From positions 11,764,303 to 11,828,302 of the forward strand of contig NC_087075.1 in assembly GCF_026151205.1 (NCBI RefSeq): a stretch of DNA of 64,000 nt. Reading direction: 5' to 3'. Of the stretch, positions 55,530-64,000 are shown in pieces (within the stretch, counting starts at the first letter, position 1; every line of letters begins with the position of its first letter). Position numbers and translations under genes: made by a program. Origin of the DNA: Bolinopsis microptera. Lineage: Eukaryota; Ctenophora; Tentaculata; Lobata; Bolinopsidae. The notes beneath the pieces were generated by a model. That model did no database searches and was not told the origin of the DNA. It saw only the letters and a program-made list of their open reading frames with translations.

Positions 55530-55569
55530 AAAACAGAACAAGGATAGTAACTTGGCCACTTGGTCTATA

Positions 55570-56191
55570 GGCACGCCACTCCCTCTTTTTCACTATTGTC
55601 ACCATAAGGTGAGAACGCTTTCAGCTAGGAACTTTAAAGTTTCTAGACACATTTGGTTTGATAATTGAAGTGCTTTCCCAAAATTTCAAGTTGGTTGTTT
55701 ACAATTTAACCGAGTTATGACCCTTTTAAGATATTGCAGAAACGTGATCTCGGCACTTAATCAGTGATTTCGTCACCCAATCAGTAATCTCATCGGGAGC
55801 TATTCGCTAGCCAGCAACAATGAGCCTCATCAGGCGGTAACGAGCATGTTGGTGGATGACGATCTGATCACTTTGAGTGAATACTGATAGTGACGTTCCT
55901 TAAAACCGAAGAAATTTGCGTTATAGCGCTTCGGTTGCTGTCCTATATGCAGTCTCCAACTAATCAGGGCATTGATTGAGTGAAGATATTACTGATTATC
56001 ATTAAGTGCTAGATCACGTATCTGCAACATCTTAAAAGGGTCATAACTCGGTTAAATTGTGAACAACCAACTTGAAATTTTGGGAAAGCACTTCAATTAT
56101 CAAACCAAATGTGTCTAGAAACTTGGAAGTTCCTAGCTGAAAGCGTTCTTACTTTATGGTGACAATAGTGAAAAAAAGGGAAGGGCGTGCC
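55570..56191. mobile_element. Foldback/MITE-like element, 622 bp, with 180-bp inverted arms
   Basis: Arm 55570-55755 (GGCACGCC..., CACTATTGTCACCATAA, GTTTCTAGACACATTTGG) is inverted at 56012-56191 with about 90% identity by eye. The inner 250 bp is unrelated and non-coding. It follows the stop-containing secreted gene by about 40 bp. Confidence 0.85.
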
Positions 56192-57139
56192 ACACCCACT
56201 GTAATTAATTAAATTTGACGAAACTTTCAGGAAATCTAAGTTAGACGCATATCTATAATCTCTGAAATTTCTGTGCAATTCTAAGAAGAATTACGTGAGT
56301 TATTAAGAGGGGGGGGGGGGGGGGGGGGGTTCACCCTGATTTTTTTGTGAAATTTGGTTTCGAGATAGCAGTTGACCAACAAACTAGGACCGGTGACCGA
56401 ACTTTTGAGGAGGTACCGGACCCCAACAGCTAAACGGTGCCCGCGGGGCAGCCACACACATATTTGGTCCAAATTAGGCCCAATTTAGCCAAATACCCTG
56501 AACATGCCCAAAACCATGCTTTTAGATGCTCTACTTGTAGCTACTAGTCTCCTGAACACACATATTAAGTTTTATCAAAATTGGATAAAAATTGGCCGAG
56601 TTATGGGATAAAAACCATATGCCCATATTTGGGCATACGCACCAAATTTGATCGATTTTGGTCCATAAATTGGTCAAATATTAATATTTTTGAATGAAAC
56701 CAACTTTATATGGAAGGTAAGCCTATACTACACATTCTTTATGATTATCAGCCAATATCTAACTGTGGATTCTGTGTTCAAATAATCGCAAAAAATGAAC
56801 AAAATCGCCCATATCTCAGTTCGCGATATTTGCAAAATTGACTTCGCTCAAAACAATAGAACTCAATAGGGTTTCAACATTTTCACATGAAATTTTCAGA
56901 ATCAACGTAGAATTGTCTCATGACCTTAACTTTAAGTTTTGGGACAGAATTTTGAGTTAGGCCTTTAAAAAAATTTCGCAATGCGAAATTCAGAATTTGG
57001 CCAATTACAATAGTAATATGATCTGCCACACTGTTACCCATGATTTAATATATTGATTCACAAATACCGCTGTGATTCTTAATGCCAACAAACTAAAGAT
57101 TTATATTAAAACCAACCACTGAGTTCAGAAAGCAAGACA
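56192..57139. other. Intergenic, includes a poly(G) run
   Basis: A G run of about 20 bases lies at 56311-56330. The rest is AT-rich with no gene visible. It is the upstream region of the kringle gene. Confidence 0.5.
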
Positions 57140-58361
57140 ATGTCAATGTTTTTCTTGGTAACCTTACTCTCGATCATTTCATTGTTATCTGGTAAGTTTC
57201 AATTGTAAACGAATAAAGCGATGATTCTATGGAGGTTCATCGCAACTTGAATTTTCCGATAATGCATGCTACTGACAATTAATCTGGATCAATCATTCCT
57301 GTCAATTAAATAGCCAAGCTTTTTAAAAGGAGGTCTTTATACTACTACTATTAACTCTCATAATATGACAAATCGACGTGTTTCAGCTCGGGAATGTTGG
57401 GATGCCAAGGATAGAGCAAACAAAGGATCAGGATACGATGGGACTCAATCTAGAACAAGATTAGGTTACACATGTCAGAATTGGAAATCAAATGAAGTCC
57501 ACAAATCAAAAATTAAGAAAACGTAAGTACATAATATAATCACATGTTTTAACTTTGTGAGTGAACTCAATGACTCAATTTTTTTACATGTTGAGAACTG
57601 TTTGTCGTCTCGATGTCCACAATTATAACCTAAGTGTGAGATACTAGGGACAGGTGTATTGTGGAACCGTCACAATTGCAGTCCATTGTTTTTGTGATTT
57701 TCGAAAGACACGTTATCAAGTATTTCATCTTCTCATCAATCTCTGACTGCAGGTATGGTATCGGAGATAACAACTATTGTCGAAATCCAGAGAGGAAGTA
57801 CAGCGATGTTTGGTGCTATACAACAAACCCCAGTGTAAGATATGACTGGTGTGACGTACCCACTTGTTGTGAGTTGACTTTTATACAATGCAGAATACTA
57901 ATAGCACGTTGTGGTGCTTTATGATACGTCATGATACGATTAGATAACATTAACGCACAAACTTAATTCGCTTATAATTTTGGTTCTGATCGGTAAAGGA
58001 AGCAGGTTTCCACTTTTAGTATACTTAATCTTATGTACATATTATGGTGTATAGATTAAATACTTATTGTATATAATACGAAATATTTGATATTATATTC
58101 CTCGTGACTTTCTTTATAAATCACGCAAAACTATAAGTTCTATTGATTTTGCGGGGCTTAACTTGACTGTTAGTAAAATAAGTATAAGCTAGGTAACTGA
58201 AATAAGTTAGTTTTATTAATTAACCATTAAAAACTCTATTTTTAGCGACAGAAGCTTGCGACTGTACCAATGTCAATGAAGAGGACTTCAAGGCAACCGA
58301 CATCAAGTACGATATTGATAATGGCATCGTTTCCGCAGCTCGGCCTGATGTTGTTCTGTAA
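57140..58361 (+). CDS. Small secreted kringle-domain protein (4 exons)
   Basis: The exons are 57140-57191, 57387-57522, 57753-57868 and 58246-58361, in frame, giving 139 residues. Exon 1 is a signal peptide (MSMFFLVTLLSIISLLS). Exons 2 and 3 form one kringle: ECWDAKDRANKGSGYDGT, then GYTCQNW, then NNYCRNPERKYSDVWCYT and YDWCDVPTC, with the six expected cysteines. Kringles are protein- and lysine-binding modules. The Asp-x-Asp/aromatic lysine-binding site is only partly recognisable (WCYTT, YDWCD). Exon 4 adds a 37-residue tail with CDC and ends CTG-TAA. That TAA lies within a good donor (CT/gtaagt at 58358), so the exon could instead splice onward. A MITE begins six bases later. The product is probably a secreted adhesion or recognition factor; function unknown. 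Confidence 0.82.
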
Positions 58362-58366
58362 GTTAT

Positions 58367-58462
58367 TTGTAGGTTTACAACCTACCAGGACGCGCGCCGA
58401 GTTGGACTCGTCGACGGTCCAATATATGGAACAGATATTTTACGAGTATCACCCGTTAATAA
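58367..58462 (+). mobile_element. Short insertion element (96 bp) with 7-bp target duplication AAGTTAT
   Basis: Sister copy of 51766-51882 in reverse orientation, without the 22-bp internal doubling. Flanks are AAGTTAT at 58360-58366 and 58463-58469. The left duplication overlaps the stop codon / donor-like GTAAGT of the kringle gene. The start, TTGTAGGTTTACAACCTAC, is a small hairpin. There are no inverted ends. Confidence 0.85.
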
Positions 58463-58671
58463 GTTATGCATGATCCAATATACAATTACAAAATACAAAG
58501 TAAGGAAATTGAATTTATGTTGTTGTTAAACTTTCTATCGTTTTTAAATTTCGGATCAGTTCACATTATTATCTAACTTTTAAAACAATCTCGAAATAGT
58601 AAAGAAACATCTTAAGAGACTGATAAGTGCCCAAAAAAACATAACAGTTCTCTGAAAAATAAAGGTTAATT

Positions 58672-58777
58672 ATGAGGTAAATAATTTTCTCCACAAAACT
58701 CTGTTAGAGGCAGTAGCCCTAAGATCATAAAGATCATTAATATCACGTAATGGTAGGTTTCTTTTATTCAAATCATG
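58672..58777 (-). pseudogene. Possible C-terminal fragment of a LINE-type protein
   Basis: The short frame reads CHDLNKRNLPLRDINDLYDL then ASNRVLWRKLFTS and stop. The A-x-x-R-x-x-W-R-x-L ending resembles the extreme C-terminus of many non-LTR retrotransposon ORF2 proteins. It is too short to be sure. Confidence 0.3.
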
Positions 58778-58972
58778 GCAAGTTTCCATAACTAATTTTT
58801 TGTGATCAGCGGTAATAACCGCTTTTTTTACGCTAAAAAAGCGCTTATTGATAAAACCCACCGTTATTTGGCAATTATAAAGCGATTATAAACGGTCCCG
58901 TTAATAAACGATTAAAAACGATTATAATCGCTTTTTCCATAATTTTTTTTTGCAAAAGCGATTATTAGCGCT
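58777..58972. repeat. Right arm of the 200-bp inverted repeat pair
   Basis: Inverse copy of 54340-54540. Its outer side runs on into a longer field of related motifs (58973-59660). Confidence 0.82.
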
Positions 58973-59690
58973 TTAAAAGCGATAATAAATCGCGAATTAA
59001 AATTATTAGTGATAAAAAAACGCTTTTATTTTAGGGTTGTCGATTATTATCGCTCCGTAAGCGCTTTTCAAAAAAACGCTTATAAACCGTTTTTTGGACC
59101 GTTTTTAAAACGCTTTTAATCGACTATAAGCGATTATATTCACTAGGGAAAGTTCCAAATTAAAAAGCGCCTACTAATCGTTAAAAAACCGCTTTTTTAT
59201 CTTAAGTTAATAAGCGGTTTAAATCGATTATAAAACGATTATAAGCGACAATAAGCGATTTTTTGAAATCTGCTAAAAAGCGATATTTTCACTATGATCA
59301 GCGCTTATAACCGCTTTTCTTGAAATTTTCCTACTGAAAAGCGTTTATAAGCGCTTATTTATTTGCTGTCTATAAGCGATTATAAACGATTATAAGCGCT
59401 TTTTTACGTATTTGAAACGAGGAAAAAATTGTCAGGTACGAGATATTATAAGCGATTATAAGTGATTATAAAGTATCGTAAATGTTATTGTCTTCAATTG
59501 TCGCTTATAAGCGATTATAAACGATGAAAAGCGCTTTTTGACGCATTTTAAAACTATGATCAAAATATGTTTTGATTTGATTTATTTGGGGTATATAAGC
59601 GATTATGTAAGCGGGGTATATAAGCGATTATAAACGATTATAAGCGCTTAATTCTTTACGTATTTGGAACGAGGACACAATTAACAACAA
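58973..59690. repeat. Degenerate AT-rich repeat field built on GCGATTATAA / AAGCGCTT
   Basis: Dozens of variants of AAGCGATTATAAACGATTAT and AAGCGCTTTTTT occur on both strands, many self-complementary. There is no fixed period. No gene is present. Confidence 0.8.
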
Positions 59691-59719
59691 AAATTACGCG
59701 ATAGCCGGAGGTCCCCAGG

Positions 59720-59905
59720 TAACGTCTCCGTCTCCGTCTCCGTCTCCGTCTTCGTCTCCGTCTTTGTCTCCGTCTTCGTCTCCGTCTTCGTCTCCGTCTC
59801 CGTCTCCGTCTCCGTCTCCGTCTCCGTCTCCGTCTCCGTCTCCGTCTCCGTCTCCTTCTCCTTCTCCGTCTCCGTCTCCGTCTCCGTCTCCGTCTCCTTC
59901 TCCTT
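59720..59905. repeat. (GTCTCC)n array, short arm copy
   Basis: About 30 units with scattered C-to-T changes. It is the inverse counterpart of 61680-62177. Confidence 0.95.
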
Positions 59906-60259
59906 TCCTTTCCTTTTCCTTTTTGAATTCGATTGTTTAGGGCTAGGGCTCGGGTTAGGGTTGTGGTAAGGGTATCGGATAGCTTCGGGGTTATATATTA
60001 TGGTCGTTAGGGTTGGGATTACGCAGGAGGAGCAAAGTGCAAAGAAACTGCCACAAACTGCTACAAACTGCTACTAATTGCTACAAACTGGCACTAACTG
60101 CCACAAACTGGCACTAACTGCTACAAACGGGCACTGACTGCTACAAACGGGCACTAACTGCTGCAATCGCGCCCACGCATTGCTCCTCCTGTGATTAGGG
60201 TTTATGTAAAACCGTTTTTTACGGCTGAAAAACTATAAAAACCTTGTACCCCCATCGTT

Positions 60260-60910
60260 GTTTCATTATACCCCTGTAGAGTTTCTACGATACAGGGGGA
60301 GCTGCGCAATTGTGCGCGGCGGGTCATACAATTACAAAGTATGACAATAAAAACCAAAGTCACGTGAAATTAAATTTTTGGGCGAGCGAAATAGTAAAAG
60401 CCAGCTTGGCATTTTGCCGCAATCTACGTGGTTGCGAGAAGGATTATTTGATGCGCGGCGCAGCCCAGTAGTGCAATGTGCATCGCGCTACAAGTAATTG
60501 TTCTACTTTATTGTATCCCAGAGTGGTATTTGACGCACGTTACTGGGCGGCGCTCAGCCTGTCATTCCGCCGAATCTCTATTATGAACATAATAGCCTGA
60601 GGTCCCCAGGTAAGACGCACGTTATAATTGTTTATATTAGGCGTGCAGAATTTTAACAAGAATTTCAACAAAAATTTTGCCGCGGTTAAACCACGCACGA
60701 TCAATTTTTCTAATTGCCAAACACCACTCTGGGATATACAATAAAGTAGAACAATTACTTGTAGAGCGATGCACTACTAGACTAGACTGGACTGCGCCGC
60801 GCATCAAATAATTCTTCTCGCAACCACGTAGATCGCAGCAAAATGCACTATTAATTGGGCCTTGCCGAACTGGCTTTTACTAATTCGCTGATTTGCTCGC
60901 CCAAAAATTT
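60260..60910. mobile_element. Foldback element 2 (second copy of 51320-52135), without the 117-bp insert
   Basis: Arms run to about 60532 and from 60718. The centre has the single empty site CGCGGTT at 60681-60687 that proves the insertion in copy 1. Confidence 0.85.
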
Positions 60911-61110
60911 CCGCTCTTACTAAATCGCTCGCCCAAATTTTAAGAAAATTCTTGTGAAAAGGCCCTCTGGGTATATAAGAAATGTGATCTGAATCAGTGT
61001 ATTTTGGACGCTGATTCCGAATCACCCCCCATGACGTAGGGTTAAAATGCTTCCCTGGAGAGTTATGGGCAAAAAACCGTTTTGGTCACGTGACAGGCTA
61101 GTAAAATACG
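60905..61110 (-). repeat. Dispersed repeat B, copy 3 of 3
   Basis: Inverse of 53900-54095 with about 85-90% identity by eye. Confidence 0.85.
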
Positions 61111-61679
61111 AATTCGATTGTTTAGGGCTCGGGTTAGCCGTGGGGTTAGGGTTGTGGTAAGGGTTATGGTTAGCTTCGGGGTTACGGATTAGGGTTAGGG
61201 TTGGGATAAGGGTTTATGTAAAACCGTTTTGTACGGCTGCAAAACCATAAAAATCAAAGTCACGTGAAATTTTTGGGCGAGCGAATCAGTAAGAGCCAAA
61301 AATTTCATGTGACTTTGGTTTTTATTGTCATACGTTGTATGACCCGCCGCGCACAGGTGCGCGGCTCCCCTGTATCGTAGAAACTCTACAGGGGTATAGT
61401 GAAACGGCGATGGGGGTTACTGGGCGGCGCTCAGCCTGTCATTCCGCCGAATCTTTATTCTTTATGAAACATAATAGCCTGGGGTCCCCAGGTAACGATG
61501 GGGGTCACGACGTGATACAAGGTTTTTATAGTTTTGCAGCCGTACAAAACGGTTTTACATAAACCCTAATCCCAACCCTAACAACCATAATATATAATCC
61601 CGAAGCTATCCGATACCCTTACCACAACCCTAACCCGAGCCCTAGCCCTAAACAATCGAATTCAAAAAAGGGAAAGGAG

Positions 61680-62177
<498 letters not shown>

Positions 62178-62415
62178 TATCAAATTGTTGTTATTCTCTA
62201 GCCGACGGCTTGCTAGTTAAATAAATCGTACGCGTAATCAGTTTCAATCCCGGCCTCACGGAAAATCCCGGAACACGCGGTATCATAAACGTATTCGTAA
62301 ACGGATGAAAGGCGACCATGTTACTAGTTCTATATAGATTATAGCTATAAGTATTAGTAGAAGTGTTACTGAGAGATGTGCACTTTGTGTTCATGTGTCG
62401 GCAAGAGAATAACCT
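62178..62415. other. Unique spacer between two arrays
   Basis: About 240 bp of non-repetitive DNA. No gene was identified. Confidence 0.45.
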
Positions 62416-63811
<1,396 letters not shown>

Positions 63812-63940
63812 TATTACCAACATCTTATCATCGTTGTACAATTTTTGTGGTTGCAAATTTCAGTTCTCTGGCAACAAGGATTAAGATAGATCGCTAAATA
63901 TTATGTCAATGTGTACAGTGTAACCATATATTTTCATACC
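63812..63940. repeat. 3' flank of locus 2 (copy of 53584-53710)
   Basis: Same 125-bp flank as locus 1 with a 2-base difference near 63858. After about 63936 the two loci diverge. Confidence 0.92.
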
Positions 63941-64000
63941 TTATCGGACCTTATTTGGACGGACATTACTTGAACGCTGGAGGCCCTAGCGTTCATCTTT

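Overview
The window reads as nuclear DNA of an animal. It is AT-rich, its genes are split by GT-AG introns, it carries a tRNA-derived SINE and many short foldback elements, and the proteins are metazoan types (Cdc42, pentraxin, kringle, hevein/CCP, rhodopsin-like receptor). The mix of a hevein-like domain with sushi and kringle domains and a rich SINE/MITE load would suit a cnidarian (perhaps a hydrozoan) or another invertebrate; that placement is an inference, not something the sequence proves.

Layout. 1-3546 is a satellite with a higher-order pattern. 4474-45864 (minus strand) is one very large coiled-coil gene. I resolved 43 exons that join without breaking frame (9,030 nt, 3,010 codons), including a single 4,062-nt exon; both ends are missing. 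Three unrelated plus-strand genes sit inside its introns: a secreted pentraxin with a coiled-coil tail (5751-7421), a small secreted hevein-like/CCP protein (29227-30661) and an intronless 7TM receptor with collagen-like triplets in an extracellular loop (33740-34900). 47466-49211 is a complete six-exon Cdc42 gene, divergent from the coiled-coil gene. 54891-55529 is a secreted-protein gene interrupted by one in-frame stop, and 57140-58361 is a small secreted kringle protein.

From about 49.6 kb to the end the DNA is a mosaic of foldback repeats, TTAGGG-like patches and very long hexa- and octanucleotide arrays; apart from the two small genes it looks non-coding.

The most unusual pattern is in the coiled-coil gene. 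At least four minisatellite or microsatellite arrays begin exactly at an exon-intron junction, and three of them repeat the splice site itself. Two MITE-like insertions (8-bp and 7-bp target duplications) also lie on or against 5' splice-site sequences. I see no bacterial or viral system and no CRISPR array.
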